Counted from the stretch's first letter, positions 42,842-52,512 are shown. The stretch: 64,000 nt of DNA from Streptomyces griseoluteus (GCF_004784465.1 NZ_SRRU01000003.1:248001-312000); one strand, 5' to 3'. Notes: generated by a model not told the origin, from the letters alone. Program-made: numbers and translations.

Positions 42842-43288
42842 ATGTCGACCCCAGATCCCGAGGGCGTGCTCGCCGAGCAGTTGCTGCGGCTGACCCGCCG
42901 GGTGCACCGCATCCAGAAGCGCCACCTCGAATGGCGTGATCTCGGCGTCACTCCCGCTCAGTCCCGCCTGCTGCGCACCCTCGCGCACTACGACTCGCCG
43001 CCACGCATGGCCGACCTCGCCCAGCGCCTCGAAGTGGTGCCGCGTGCGGTGACGACCCTGGTCGACGGCCTGGAGGCACACGGCAAGGTCCGCCGGGTGC
43101 CGGACCCCTCCAACCGCAGGGTCACCCGGATCGAGCTGACGGACGAGGGTCGCGCCACCCTGAGCGAACTGCACGGAGCACGCCGTTCCGCGGCCGAGGA
43201 GATCCTCGCCCCCCTGACCGAGAAGGAGCGGCAGGTGCTCGGTGTCCTGCTGGACACCCTGGTCGACGGCGACACCCCGACGCGGTGA
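42842..43288 (+). CDS. MarR family transcriptional regulator
   Basis: 148 residues. The winged helix is visible: LGVTPAQSRLLRTLAHYD, PRMADLAQRLEVVPRAVTTLVDGLEAHG and the wing VRRVPDPSNRRVTRIELTDEG. Divergent from the ABC exporter at 40886-42727, with two dyads between. It most likely represses both genes and responds to an exporter substrate. The -10-like TATTGT 6 bases before the ATG suggests a leaderless message. Confidence 0.92.
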   Translation: MSTPDPEGVLAEQLLRLTRRVHRIQKRHLEWRDLGVTPAQSRLLRTLAHYDSPPRMADLAQRLEVVPRAVTTLVDGLEAHGKVRRVPDPSNRRVTRIELTDEGRATLSELHGARRSAAEEILAPLTEKERQVLGVLLDTLVDGDTPTR

Positions 43289-43314
43289 ATCCTCCGCCCG
43301 GCTCCCCCGCCATC

Positions 43315-43335
43315 CGCCCGGCGTCGGACCGGGCG
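43315..43335. terminator. Hairpin after the MarR gene
   Basis: CGCCCGG (43315-43321) and CCGGGCG (43329-43335) pair perfectly around a seven-base loop. It sits 27 bases past the MarR stop, with no T-run. Confidence 0.55.
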
Positions 43336-43496
43336 TAGCGGGGCGGCGGGGCGTGGCCGGAACTCGGTGCGGGTCGGGCCACACCGGAAAAACCGTTTGA
43401 AATTCACCTCCGCGCAAGGCGAACCTTTCACGGCTTGCCGCCGCCTCCGGGTGTCGTCGCAGCATGCCCTTCCCTGACACGAGCCACTGGGACGCC

Positions 43497-45356
43497 ATGC
43501 AGATCCAAGACCTTCCGTACTCAGATCCAGGCGTACCCGACGCGCGGTCCGGCCCCCGCCTGCTGTGGTGGCTCGGCCGCAATCAGCTGGGCGGCCAGTG
43601 CAGGGCACTGCTGTGGGGCATGCTCCACTTCGCCTCGGTCTGCGCCTTGCCCTTCTGCGTCGGCCTGGCCGTTCAGGCGGCCGTCGACCGATCCGCCCGC
43701 CGACTCGCCCTGACGGGCGGCCTGATGCTGCTGTGCGGAACCGCGATCGCGGTGGGCGACACCTTCCTGCACCGCGCCGCCGTCACCAACTGGATCACGG
43801 CGGCCGCGCGGCTCCAGCAGCTCCTGGCGCGCAAGGCCGCTTACCTCGGCTCCGCCCTGACCCGACGGGTCGCGGCCGGCGAAGTGGTCACCGTTTCAAC
43901 AGGTGACGTGGAGAAGCTCGGATGGTTCGTCGAGGCGGTGTCCCGCTTCACCGCGGCCGCGCTGACGGTCGCGGTGGTCTGCGTCGCACTGCTGATCTAC
44001 CAGCCGGCCCTCGGCGTCGTTGTCGCCGTGGGCCTGCCGGTGGTCGCGCTCGCGGTGCTTCCGCTGCTGCCCAGGGCCACCAGCCGCGCCGACGTTCAGC
44101 GCGAGAAGGCCGGTCGCGCGACCGAACTGGCCTCGGACACCGTGGCCGGACTGCGGGTGCTGCGGGGCATCGGCGGCGAGGACCTGTTCCTCGACCGCTA
44201 CCGCCGCGCCTCGCAGGAGGTACGCCACGCCGCCGTGCGCAGCGCCCGGATGTGGTCGGTCATCTCGGCCCTTCAAGTGTTGCTGCCGGGTCTGCTGTTG
44301 ATCGTGGTCGTCCTGCGCGGCGTCCAACTGGCCCGCGAGGGCCGCATCACGGTCGGTGAGCTGGTCACCGTCTACAGCGCGGTCATGATCGTGAACTATC
44401 CGCTGCGGCACTTCGTGGAGATCGCCATGGCGTACTCCTTCTCCCGGCCCTCCGCCCAACGGGCCGCGCGGGTGCTGTCGTTGGAACGCCTCACGGACAC
44501 CGAGGGCTCGCGCGCGGCCGAGCTGCCGGGCGGCGACCTGTTCGATCCGGCTACCGGTTTGCGCGTCTCCGCGCATGGATTCACCGCAGTGGTGTGCGGT
44601 GACCCCGACATGGCAGGGCGCCTCGCGGATCGCCTGGGCGGGCACGCCCCCGAGCCCGGTCTGTCGGTCCTGCTCGGCGGCGTGCCGCTGGACGAGCTTT
44701 CTCTGGACCAGGCCCGCACCGCCGTCCTGGTCCAGGACAAGGACCCGGTGCTGCTGTCCGGCACCCTGCGGGAACTGCTCGATGTGCCCGCCTCCGGCAC
44801 CGTCCGCGCCGAGGACGCCCTGAGGGCGGCCCAGTGCGCGGACGTGCTGGAGGCCCTGGTGCAAGGGTCGCTGGACGCGTCCGACCCGATGGACGCACAG
44901 ATCACCGAGCGCGGACGCTCCCTGTCCGGCGGCCAGCGCCAGCGTCTCGCCCTGGCCCGCTCCCTCGTCGCCGATCCGGAGGTCCTGGTCCTGGACGAAC
45001 CGACCTCCGCCGTGGACTCGCACACCGAGGCGAGGATCGCGGACGGGCTGCGCCGGCTGCGCTCGGGCCGTACGACCGTGGTGCTCACCTCCTCACCGTT
45101 GCTGCTGGACCGCGCCGACGAGGTCGTCTTCCTCCACGAGGGCGCGGTCGCGGCGACCGGCAAGCATCGCGAGCTGATCGGTACCGAACCCCGGTACCGC
45201 GCCGTCGTGACGCGCGAGACCGAGGCCGAGCAGCGCGAGTCAGGCGCCATGGAAACCGCAGCCCCGCCTCCCCCGCCGGAACGACCGGCCACCTCCGACG
45301 GAGCCCCTCTCCCGGGCGCTCTCGAACCGCTCGAAGAGATCGAGGAGAGCGCATGA
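43497..45356 (+). CDS. Heterodimeric ABC exporter subunit A with degenerate Walker A
   Basis: 619 residues from the ATG at 43497; an in-frame ATG at 43464 is possible. Six membrane helices occupy residues 20-320. The ATPase half keeps a perfect signature (LSGGQRQRLALARSL) and Walker B (VLVLDEPTSAVD). Where Walker A should be, it reads VVCGDPDMAGRLADR, lacking the Gly-Lys-Ser/Thr. The switch His region reads VLTSSPLLL with no His. It cannot bind ATP normally alone. Its missing parts are supplied by the overlapping partner gene (ATGA, 45353). Confidence 0.88.
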   Translation: MQIQDLPYSDPGVPDARSGPRLLWWLGRNQLGGQCRALLWGMLHFASVCALPFCVGLAVQAAVDRSARRLALTGGLMLLCGTAIAVGDTFLHRAAVTNWITAAARLQQLLARKAAYLGSALTRRVAAGEVVTVSTGDVEKLGWFVEAVSRFTAAALTVAVVCVALLIYQPALGVVVAVGLPVVALAVLPLLPRATSRADVQREKAGRATELASDTVAGLRVLRGIGGEDLFLDRYRRASQEVRHAAVRSARMWSVISALQVLLPGLLLIVVVLRGVQLAREGRITVGELVTVYSAVMIVNYPLRHFVEIAMAYSFSRPSAQRAARVLSLERLTDTEGSRAAELPGGDLFDPATGLRVSAHGFTAVVCGDPDMAGRLADRLGGHAPEPGLSVLLGGVPLDELSLDQARTAVLVQDKDPVLLSGTLRELLDVPASGTVRAEDALRAAQCADVLEALVQGSLDASDPMDAQITERGRSLSGGQRQRLALARSLVADPEVLVLDEPTSAVDSHTEARIADGLRRLRSGRTTVVLTSSPLLLDRADEVVFLHEGAVAATGKHRELIGTEPRYRAVVTRETEAEQRESGAMETAAPPPPPERPATSDGAPLPGALEPLEEIEESA

Positions 45357-47134
45357 TCGGCGTAGCGCCACCGGCCTACGACCCGGCGGCCCCGACGACC
45401 GCCACCACCCTGCCCGTCGGCGCGGCGTCGACCGTGCGCGCCTATGTGGCGGAGCTGTTCCGCCGTCATCGTCGGGCCTTCCTGCTGCTCATCGGCGTCA
45501 ACACCGTCGCGGTCGTGGCGTCCATGGTGGGTCCGTACCTGCTCGGCGGCTTGGTCGAGCGCGTCGCCGACCGGGCTTCCGATCTCCGGCTGGGTCTGAC
45601 CGTGGGTCTCTTCGTGCTCGCGTCGGCCGTGCAGGCGCTCTTCACGCTGCAAGTGCGGCTGCGCGGCGCGATGCTCGGGGAGCAGATGCTGGCCGATCTG
45701 CGCGAGGACTTCCTCGTCCGTTCGGTCCGGCTGCCACCGGGTGTGCTGGAACGGGCCGGGACGGGCGACCTGCTCTCCCGCATCACGACCGACATCGACC
45801 GTCTCTCCAACGCCATGCGGGAGGCCGTTCCCGAGCTGGCGATCGGTGTCGTGTGGGCGCTTCTGCTGCTCGGCGGCCTCGTCGTCACGGCCCCGCCGCT
45901 CGCGGCCGCCGTCCTGCTTGCGGTGCCGGTGCTGGTGGCCGGGTGCCGTTGGTACTTCAAGCGCGCCCCCTCCGGCTATCGCTCGGAGGCCGCCGGATAC
46001 GCGGCCGTCGCCGCGTCGCTCGCCGAGACCGTGGACGCCGGCCGCACCATCGAGGCCCACCGCCTCGGCGCCCGCCGCGTCGCTCTCTCGGACCGGCGAA
46101 TCAGGGAATGGACCGCGTGGGAGCAGTACACACTGTGGCTGCGCTCGGTGTTGTTTCCCGTGATCAACGCCGTTCACATCATCGTGCTGGGTTCCGTCCT
46201 CATGGTCGGCGGGGTCTTCGTCCTGCGGGGCTGGATGGACGTGGGACAGCTCACCACGGGCGCGCTGATCGCCCAGATGCTGGTCGACCCGATCAATCTC
46301 ATCCTGCGCTGGTACGACGAGGTGCAGGTCGCCCAGGTGTCGCTGGCCCGGCTCGTCGGCGTACGGGACATCGAGCCGGACGCCGGTGACGCGTCGCTGG
46401 TGCCGGACGGGCGGGACGTGGACGCCGGCCGGGTGCGCTTCGGCTACCGCGAGGGCGTCGACGTGCTGCGCGATGTCTCCCTCCAGGTCGCGCCGGGCAC
46501 CCGGCTGGCGCTGGTCGGCCCCTCGGGCGCGGGCAAGTCCACGCTGGGCAGGTTGCTCGCCGGTGTCTACGCACCTCGGGACGGCCATGTCACCCTGGGC
46601 GGCGCCGAGCTGTCCGGGATGCCGGCCGAACGGGTCCGTTCGCATGTCGCCCTTGTCAACCAGGAGCACCACGTCTTCGTCGGTTCCCTGCGGGACAACC
46701 TTCTGCTGGCCCGCACCGAGGCACGCGACGCCGAGCTGTGGGCGGCACTGGGCGCGGTCGACGCGGACACCTGGGCGCGTGCGCTGGACGGGGGGCTGGA
46801 CACCGAGGTCGGATCCGGTGGTCTGCCGCTGACCCCGGCACAGGCCCAGCAGATCGCGCTCGCCAGGCTGGTGCTGGCCGACCCGCACACGCTGGTGCTG
46901 GACGAGGCGACCTCGCTCCTCGATCCGCGCGCCGCCCGACACCTGGAGCGTTCGCTGTCCCGTGTCCTAGACGGGCGCACGGTGGTCGCCATCGCCCACC
47001 GCCTGCACACCGCCCATGACGCCGATGTGATCGCGGTCGTCGAGAACGGCCGCATCAGCGAGCTGGGCAGCCATGACGACCTGGTCGCGGCGGACGGACC
47101 CTATGCGGCGCTCTGGCGTTCCTGGCACGGGTGA
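45353..47134 (+). CDS. Heterodimeric ABC exporter subunit B with degenerate signature
   Basis: 593 residues, start overlapping subunit A's stop. Six helices (residues 40-320) precede an ATPase with intact Walker A (GPSGAGKSTLGR), Walker B (TLVLDEATSLLD) and switch His (IAHRLHTA). The signature is degraded to LTPAQAQQIALARL instead of LSGGQ. Pairing with subunit A gives one complete site (Walker A of B with signature of A) and one dead site. The exported substrate is unknown. Confidence 0.9.
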   Translation: MIGVAPPAYDPAAPTTATTLPVGAASTVRAYVAELFRRHRRAFLLLIGVNTVAVVASMVGPYLLGGLVERVADRASDLRLGLTVGLFVLASAVQALFTLQVRLRGAMLGEQMLADLREDFLVRSVRLPPGVLERAGTGDLLSRITTDIDRLSNAMREAVPELAIGVVWALLLLGGLVVTAPPLAAAVLLAVPVLVAGCRWYFKRAPSGYRSEAAGYAAVAASLAETVDAGRTIEAHRLGARRVALSDRRIREWTAWEQYTLWLRSVLFPVINAVHIIVLGSVLMVGGVFVLRGWMDVGQLTTGALIAQMLVDPINLILRWYDEVQVAQVSLARLVGVRDIEPDAGDASLVPDGRDVDAGRVRFGYREGVDVLRDVSLQVAPGTRLALVGPSGAGKSTLGRLLAGVYAPRDGHVTLGGAELSGMPAERVRSHVALVNQEHHVFVGSLRDNLLLARTEARDAELWAALGAVDADTWARALDGGLDTEVGSGGLPLTPAQAQQIALARLVLADPHTLVLDEATSLLDPRAARHLERSLSRVLDGRTVVAIAHRLHTAHDADVIAVVENGRISELGSHDDLVAADGPYAALWRSWHG

Positions 47135-47378
47135 GGGCCGGTCCACCAGACCATGACGGAACCAGGTGGCGCGGCGGGTCGGCGGCCGCCTCTCGCCCGC
47201 TACCCAGCGTTGCCGTTGCGCGGTCCCGAATGGGGGTGGAAGGCTGGACGAAGGCACCGGGCCCGGACTCCGGAGGGACGTTTTCCCGGTCGTTCCACGG
47301 GACAGCAGGGCCGTGTGTGCCGATGGGCCCGCGCCCGTTCTCACAGCGTCGGGTACTGCTTACCGGATGGAGGTCCAC

Positions 47379-47849
47379 GTGAACAGCGCCGACGGATGGG
47401 GTGACGACGTCTATCAGCCCGACCCCGACGAGATCCCGGAGGACTCGGGGGTGCTCGACGTCGAGGGCACGTTGGACGGCGACGGTGTCAATGATCCCCT
47501 CGACCGGGGCTGGTCCCCTCCCGAGCGGCCGTGGGCGGTCGAGCACACCGGGGTGACGGCGGCGGAACGCGAGGCCGGCGAAACGCTCGACCAGCGACTC
47601 GCCGAGGAGGTGCCCGATTCGGCCACCCCCGACGGCGACGGCCTCGGCGACTGCGAGGACACCGATGGCGAAGTGCTCGACAACGAGGTCGGCCTCCGCC
47701 GTTCCGGCCGCCTGGTCGCTCCCGACGAGGGCGTGCACGAGGACGCCGAGAGTGCGCTCGTGGCCACCGACGTCGGCATCGACGGCGCCGCCGCCTCCTC
47801 CGAGGAGGCCGCCGTCCACATCGTCGACGAGAACCCCCTTCCCGGCTGA
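47379..47849 (+). CDS. DUF5709 domain protein
   Basis: 156 residues from a GTG at 47379 with GGAGG six bases upstream; an in-frame ATG at 47367 lies too close to that site. The protein is very acidic and hydrophilic. It carries the family pattern DDVYQPDPDE, DRGWSPPERPWAVE, ETLDQRLAEEVPD, RSGRLVAPDEGVHED and EEAAVHIVDE. Probably disordered; its role is unknown. The type B L31 gene follows 43 bases downstream on the same strand. Confidence 0.85.
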   Translation: MNSADGWGDDVYQPDPDEIPEDSGVLDVEGTLDGDGVNDPLDRGWSPPERPWAVEHTGVTAAEREAGETLDQRLAEEVPDSATPDGDGLGDCEDTDGEVLDNEVGLRRSGRLVAPDEGVHEDAESALVATDVGIDGAAASSEEAAVHIVDENPLPG

Positions 47850-47891
47850 TCCGGAAGCCTCCCGACCCGCCCACTCGTGCGAGGAGCCGCC

Positions 47892-48155
47892 ATGCAGCAG
47901 GACAAGCAGCCCGCCTACCGCCCGGTCGTCTTCCGCGACCGCTCGGCGGGCTACGCCTTCCTCACCCGGTCCACCGCGAGCAGCGAGCAGACCATCGAGT
48001 GGGACGACGGCGAGACATACCCGGTGATCGACGTGGAGATCTCCTCGGAGAGCCACCCCTTCTACACCGGCAAGGCCCGCACGCTGGACAGCGAGGGCCG
48101 CATCGACCGGTTCGAACGCCGGTACGGCGGGCAGCGCCCGGACGCGAGCGCCTGA
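47892..48155 (+). CDS. rpmE2: Type B 50S ribosomal protein L31 (zinc-independent form)
   Basis: 87 residues from the ATG at 47892 after GAGGAG. Family sequence is plain: [53 protein letters not shown], and [10 protein letters not shown]. It has no cysteines, unlike the zinc-binding L31. Such paralogs replace zinc-loaded L31 under zinc starvation, usually under Zur control. I see no Zur-type AT-rich palindrome in the 43-base gap, so it may instead be read from the DUF5709 promoter. Confidence 0.95.
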   Translation: MQQDKQPAYRPVVFRDRSAGYAFLTRSTASSEQTIEWDDGETYPVIDVEISSESHPFYTGKARTLDSEGRIDRFERRYGGQRPDASA

Positions 48156-48172
48156 CGAACTTGGCCGGGGCC

Positions 48173-48967
48173 TCAGATGAAGTTGAGCGCCGCCGCGCCG
48201 CCCACCCCGCCGAGCACCATGAACGCGGGCATCAGCACCCGCAGCTCGACCCAGCTCCCCGCCCGGAAGCGCAGCACTTTCGGCGGTCCGACCGGGTACC
48301 AGCGCTTGCGGCCGACGGGGATGGGCCACAGGACGGGGCAGCCGGAGACGGTCAGCGCGTCCCCGATGTCGTGGACCAGGGCGCCCAGCACGACCGGCAG
48401 ACCCAGCCACATGTACGCCTGGCCCGGATCGCTGAACAGCCAGTCGGCGCCCTGGCCCGGTCTGTCCAGCATCCCCGCCAGAATCCAGGCGCTGGTCGCA
48501 GCGAGCAGCCACACCAGCACATCGCTGCTGGAACCACGCGCGGCCCGCCACAGCAGGCCCTCGATGGCCAGCACCATGTGCACGAACAGGATGGCCAGGA
48601 CGCCCCAGCGGCCACAGGTGACCGCCACGGCAGAACTGCCCACGCCGATCAGGACCGCCCACAGCCAGGTGTGCGTGAGGGTGCGGTGCCCGCCCGTGCG
48701 GCGCGCGTCGCCCGGCTTCCGGGTGGCCTTGTAGACGGCGTACGACAGTTTGTCGACGATCTCGCAGATCCAGCGGGACACCGGTCCGAAGGCCCGCGAG
48801 ATGGTGGCCGCCTTGTGGTCCAGATCGGGGGCGAGCGCGGCACCCGCACAGACCAGGGCACCCACCAGCAGGACCGGCCAGGGCATCGGGTACCCGAAGG
48901 CGGCGGCCGCCGCTCCGACACCGAGCCAGGCCGCGGCCCCCGACAGTGAGTGTGCTGGTCCCATCAT
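48173..48967 (-). CDS. YdjM-like membrane-bound metal-dependent hydrolase
   Basis: 264 residues from the ATG at 48967 (MMGPAHSLSG); the ATG at 48985 is possible. The family hallmarks are PAHSLSGAAAWL at the N-terminus, the metal site LAPDLDHKAATISRAFGP, RRTGGHRTLTHTW and LVHDIGDALTVSGCPVLWP. About seven membrane helices are predicted. E. coli YdjM is a LexA-controlled inner membrane protein; the biochemical role is unknown. Confidence 0.85.
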   Translation of the reverse strand: MMGPAHSLSGAAAWLGVGAAAAAFGYPMPWPVLLVGALVCAGAALAPDLDHKAATISRAFGPVSRWICEIVDKLSYAVYKATRKPGDARRTGGHRTLTHTWLWAVLIGVGSSAVAVTCGRWGVLAILFVHMVLAIEGLLWRAARGSSSDVLVWLLAATSAWILAGMLDRPGQGADWLFSDPGQAYMWLGLPVVLGALVHDIGDALTVSGCPVLWPIPVGRKRWYPVGPPKVLRFRAGSWVELRVLMPAFMVLGGVGGAAALNFI

Positions 48968-49112
48968 GGCCGCGTCCCGCCCCATTCTTGGTGTGCCGCT
49001 GTCCAGTTGACCTGCGGTGCTGATGATCCGTCGGCGACACAGCGTAGCCTCCATGATCTTGACGCCCGCAGCCGATTCCCCGGTTGACGGCATGGGCAGG
49101 CAAGATGGGGGC

Positions 49113-51626
49113 GTGACCCTCATCGATCAGCTCCCGCGGACCGCCGACCCCGACGCCCTGTACGAAAACTTCGAGTCGTGGGCCCAGGATCGCGGCCTCA
49201 CCCTCTATCCCCACCAGGAAGAGGCGCTGATCGAGGTGGTGTCCGGGGCTAACGTGATCGTCTCGACGCCCACCGGTTCCGGCAAGAGCATGATCGCCGC
49301 CGGCGCGCACTTCGCGGCGCTGGCCCGCGACGAGGTCACCTTCTACACCGCTCCGATCAAGGCCCTGGTGTCGGAGAAGTTCTTCGAACTGTGCAAGATC
49401 TTCGGCACCGAGAACGTGGGCATGCTGACCGGCGACGCCTCCGTGAACGCCGACGCGCCCGTGATCTGCTGCACGGCCGAGGTGCTGGCGTCCATCGCGC
49501 TGCGGGACGGCAAGGACGCGGACATCGGCCAGGTCGTGATGGACGAGTTCCACTTCTACGCGGAGGGCGACCGGGGGTGGGCCTGGCAGATTCCGCTGCT
49601 GGAGCTGCCCCAGGCACAGTTCATCCTGATGTCGGCCACGCTCGGTGACGTGTCCTTCTTCGAGAAGGACCTCACCCGCCGCACCGGGCGCCCCACCGCT
49701 GTCGTCCGTTCGGCCACCCGCCCGGTGCCGCTCTCCTACGAGTACCGGCTCACTCCCCTCACCGAGACGCTCACCGAGCTGCTGGAGACCCGGCAGGCTC
49801 CGGTGTACATCGTGCACTTCACGCAGGCGCAGGCCGTGGAACGGGCGCAGGCGTTGATGAGCATCAACATGTGCACCCGTGAGGAGAAGGACCGGATCGC
49901 CGAGCTGATCGGCAACTTCCGCTTCACCACCAAGTTCGGCCAGAACCTCTCCCGGTACGTACGGCACGGCATCGGCGTCCACCACGCCGGCATGCTGCCC
50001 AAGTACCGGCGCCTGGTGGAGAAGCTGGCCCAGGCTGGTCTGCTGAAGGTCATCTGCGGCACGGACACCCTCGGTGTCGGCGTCAACGTGCCCATCCGCA
50101 CCGTGCTTTTCACCGCCCTGACCAAGTACGACGGCAACCGGGTCCGCACGCTGCGGGCCCGCGAGTTCCACCAGATCGCGGGACGGGCCGGCCGCGCCGG
50201 CTTCGACACCGCCGGACTCGTCGTCGCGCAGGCCCCCGAGCACGTCATCGAGAACGAGAAGGCCCTCGCCAAGGCGGGGGACGACGCGAAGAAGCGCCGC
50301 AAGGTGGTGCGCAAGAAGGCTCCGGAGGGCTTCGTCGGCTGGACGGAGAACACCTTCGAGAAGCTGATCGCGTCCGAGCCCGAGCCGCTGACCTCGCGGT
50401 TCCGGGTGACGCACACCATGCTGCTGTCGGTGATCGCCCGGCCGGGCAACGCCTTCGAGGCGATGCGCCATCTGCTGGAGGACAACCACGAGCCGCGCAA
50501 GCAGCAGCTCCGCCACATCCGCCGCGCGATCGCCATCTACCGCTCGCTGCTGGACGGCGGCATCGTCGAGAAGCTCGACAAGCCGGACGCCGAGGGCCGC
50601 ATCGTCCGTCTCACCGTGGATCTCCAGCAGGACTTCGCGCTCAACCAGCCGCTGTCCACCTTCGCGCTCGCGGCCTTCGAACTCCTCGACCCCGAGTCGC
50701 CGTCCTACGCCCTCGACATGGTGTCCGTCGTCGAGTCCACCCTGGACGACCCGCGTCAGATCCTCGCCGCCCAGCAGAACAAGGCGCGCGGTGAGGCCGT
50801 GGCCCTGATGAAGGCGGACGGTGTCGAGTACGAGGAGCGCATGGAGCGGCTCCAGGACATCAGCTACCCCAAGCCGATGGAAGAGCTGCTCTTCCACGCC
50901 TACGACACCTACCGCAAGAGCCACCCCTGGGTCGGCGACCACCCGCTGTCGCCGAAGTCGGTCGTCCGCGACATGTACGAGCGCGCCCTGTCCTTCACGG
51001 AGCTGGTCTCGCTCTACGAGCTGGCCCGCACCGAGGGCATCGTGCTGCGCTACCTCGCCAGCGCCTACAAGACCCTCGACCACACCATCCCGGACGACCT
51101 GAAGTCCGAGGACCTCCAGGACCTCATCGAATGGCTCGGTGAGATGGTCCGCCAGGTCGACTCCAGCCTCCTGGACGAGTGGGAGCAGCTCGCCAACCCG
51201 GAGGTGATGACCGCCGAGGAGGCTCAGGAGAAGGCCGACGAGGTGAAGCCGGTCACCACCAACGCTCGCGCCTTCCGCGTGCTGGTCCGCAACGCTCTCT
51301 TCCGCCGCGTGGAGCTGGCCGCTCTCGACCAGGTCGACGAACTCGGCGAGCTGGACGCCGACTCCGGCTGGGACGCGGACGCGTGGGGCGAGGCCATGGA
51401 CAAGTACTGGGACGAGTACGAGGACCTCGGCACCGGTCCCGACGCCCGCGGCCCCAAGCTGCTGGTGATCAAGGAGGAGCCGCAGGCCAAGCTGTGGCGC
51501 GTCCGTCAGATCTTCGACGACCCGAATGGTGACCACGACTGGGGCATCAGCGCGGAAGTCGATCTCGCCGCATCCGACGCGGAGGGCCGTGCGGTCGTCC
51601 GTGTCACCGATGTCGGTCAGTTGTGA
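49113..51626 (+). CDS. Ski2-like DEAD/DEAH-box RNA/DNA helicase (DUF3516)
   Basis: 837 residues from a GTG at 49113. Helicase motifs in order: Q-like LYPHQEEAL, motif I TPTGSGKS, Ia TAPIKALVSEKF, motif II VMDEFHFY (DEFH), motif III MSATLGD, motif V CGTDTLGVGVNVP, and motif VI HQIAGRAGRAG. The C-terminal 400 residues match DUF3516, found in actinobacterial Ski2-like helicases. Likely cytoplasmic RNA metabolism. TesB follows 20 bases downstream. Confidence 0.92.
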   Translation: MTLIDQLPRTADPDALYENFESWAQDRGLTLYPHQEEALIEVVSGANVIVSTPTGSGKSMIAAGAHFAALARDEVTFYTAPIKALVSEKFFELCKIFGTENVGMLTGDASVNADAPVICCTAEVLASIALRDGKDADIGQVVMDEFHFYAEGDRGWAWQIPLLELPQAQFILMSATLGDVSFFEKDLTRRTGRPTAVVRSATRPVPLSYEYRLTPLTETLTELLETRQAPVYIVHFTQAQAVERAQALMSINMCTREEKDRIAELIGNFRFTTKFGQNLSRYVRHGIGVHHAGMLPKYRRLVEKLAQAGLLKVICGTDTLGVGVNVPIRTVLFTALTKYDGNRVRTLRAREFHQIAGRAGRAGFDTAGLVVAQAPEHVIENEKALAKAGDDAKKRRKVVRKKAPEGFVGWTENTFEKLIASEPEPLTSRFRVTHTMLLSVIARPGNAFEAMRHLLEDNHEPRKQQLRHIRRAIAIYRSLLDGGIVEKLDKPDAEGRIVRLTVDLQQDFALNQPLSTFALAAFELLDPESPSYALDMVSVVESTLDDPRQILAAQQNKARGEAVALMKADGVEYEERMERLQDISYPKPMEELLFHAYDTYRKSHPWVGDHPLSPKSVVRDMYERALSFTELVSLYELARTEGIVLRYLASAYKTLDHTIPDDLKSEDLQDLIEWLGEMVRQVDSSLLDEWEQLANPEVMTAEEAQEKADEVKPVTTNARAFRVLVRNALFRRVELAALDQVDELGELDADSGWDADAWGEAMDKYWDEYEDLGTGPDARGPKLLVIKEEPQAKLWRVRQIFDDPNGDHDWGISAEVDLAASDAEGRAVVRVTDVGQL

Positions 51627-51645
51627 GCACAGGAGAAACCCACCG

Positions 51646-52512
51646 ATGACGAATCCGGCCGAGAGCCTGGTCGATCTGCTCGACCTGGAGCAGATCGAGG
51701 TCAACATCTTCCGCGGCCGCAGCCCGCAGGAGTCCCTCCAGAGGGTCTTCGGCGGCCAGGTGGCGGGCCAGGCGCTGGTCGCGGCGGGGCGCACCACGGA
51801 AGGCGACCGTCCCGTGCACTCGCTGCACGCGTACTTCCTGCGTCCGGGCCGGCCGGGCGTGCCGATCGTGTACCAGGTGGAGCGGGTCCGTGACGGACGC
51901 TCCTTCACCACGCGCCGGGTCACGGCCGTGCAGCAGGGCCGCACGATCTTCAATCTGACCGCCTCCTTTCACAAGCCTGAGGAAGGACCGTTCGAGCACC
52001 AGCTGCCGCCCGCCCGTGAGGTGCCGGACCCGGAGTCCCTGCCGCCCGTGGCCGAGGAGATCCGGAAGCATCTGGGCGCGCTCCCGGAGCAGTTGGAGCT
52101 GATGGCGCGCCGCCAGCCCTTCGACATCCGTTATGTCGACCGGCTGCGCTGGAACGCGGACGACATCGACGGTGCCGAACCGCGTAGTGCGGTATGGATG
52201 CGCGCGGTCGGTCCGCTCGGCGACGACCCGCTGATCCACACCTGCGCGCTGACCTACGCGAGCGACATGACCCTGCTCGACGCGGTCCGCATCCCGGTCG
52301 AGCCGCTGTGGGGTCAGCGGAACTTCGACATGGCGTCGCTGGACCACGCCATGTGGTTCCACCGTCCGTTCCGCGCCGACGAGTGGTTCCTGTACGACCA
52401 GGAGTCCCCGATCGCCATCGGCGGCCGCGGCCTGGCCCGCGGGCGCATCTACGACGTGCACGGGCAACTGCTCGTATCGGTCGTCCAGGAGGGCCTGTTC
52501 AGGTCCCTCTAG
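51646..52512 (+). CDS. tesB: Acyl-CoA thioesterase II
   Basis: 288 residues. The double hotdog fold is recognised by RVFGGQVAGQALVAAGRT, VHSLHAYFLRPG, YASDMTLLDAV, FDMASLDHAMWFHRPFRAD and the C-terminal VVQEGLFR. Catalytic Asp, Thr and Gln are in place. It hydrolyses medium- and long-chain acyl-CoA. Probably co-transcribed with the helicase. The end overlaps the convergent DUF6397 gene by 14 bases. Confidence 0.94.
   Translation: MTNPAESLVDLLDLEQIEVNIFRGRSPQESLQRVFGGQVAGQALVAAGRTTEGDRPVHSLHAYFLRPGRPGVPIVYQVERVRDGRSFTTRRVTAVQQGRTIFNLTASFHKPEEGPFEHQLPPAREVPDPESLPPVAEEIRKHLGALPEQLELMARRQPFDIRYVDRLRWNADDIDGAEPRSAVWMRAVGPLGDDPLIHTCALTYASDMTLLDAVRIPVEPLWGQRNFDMASLDHAMWFHRPFRADEWFLYDQESPIAIGGRGLARGRIYDVHGQLLVSVVQEGLFRSL

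Noticed and set aside
47280..47304. GTTT-N15-GGGACA before DUF5709, like a SigB/SigF promoter
   Set aside because: The -10 part differs from GGGTAY at several positions. A better hexamer, GGGTAC at 47351, has no GNNT at the right distance. Neither is strong enough.
47055..51953. 1632-codon frame antisense to DUF5709, L31 and the helicase
   Set aside because: It is the GC-driven shadow of sense genes with clear motifs; it has no domain and no ribosome site.
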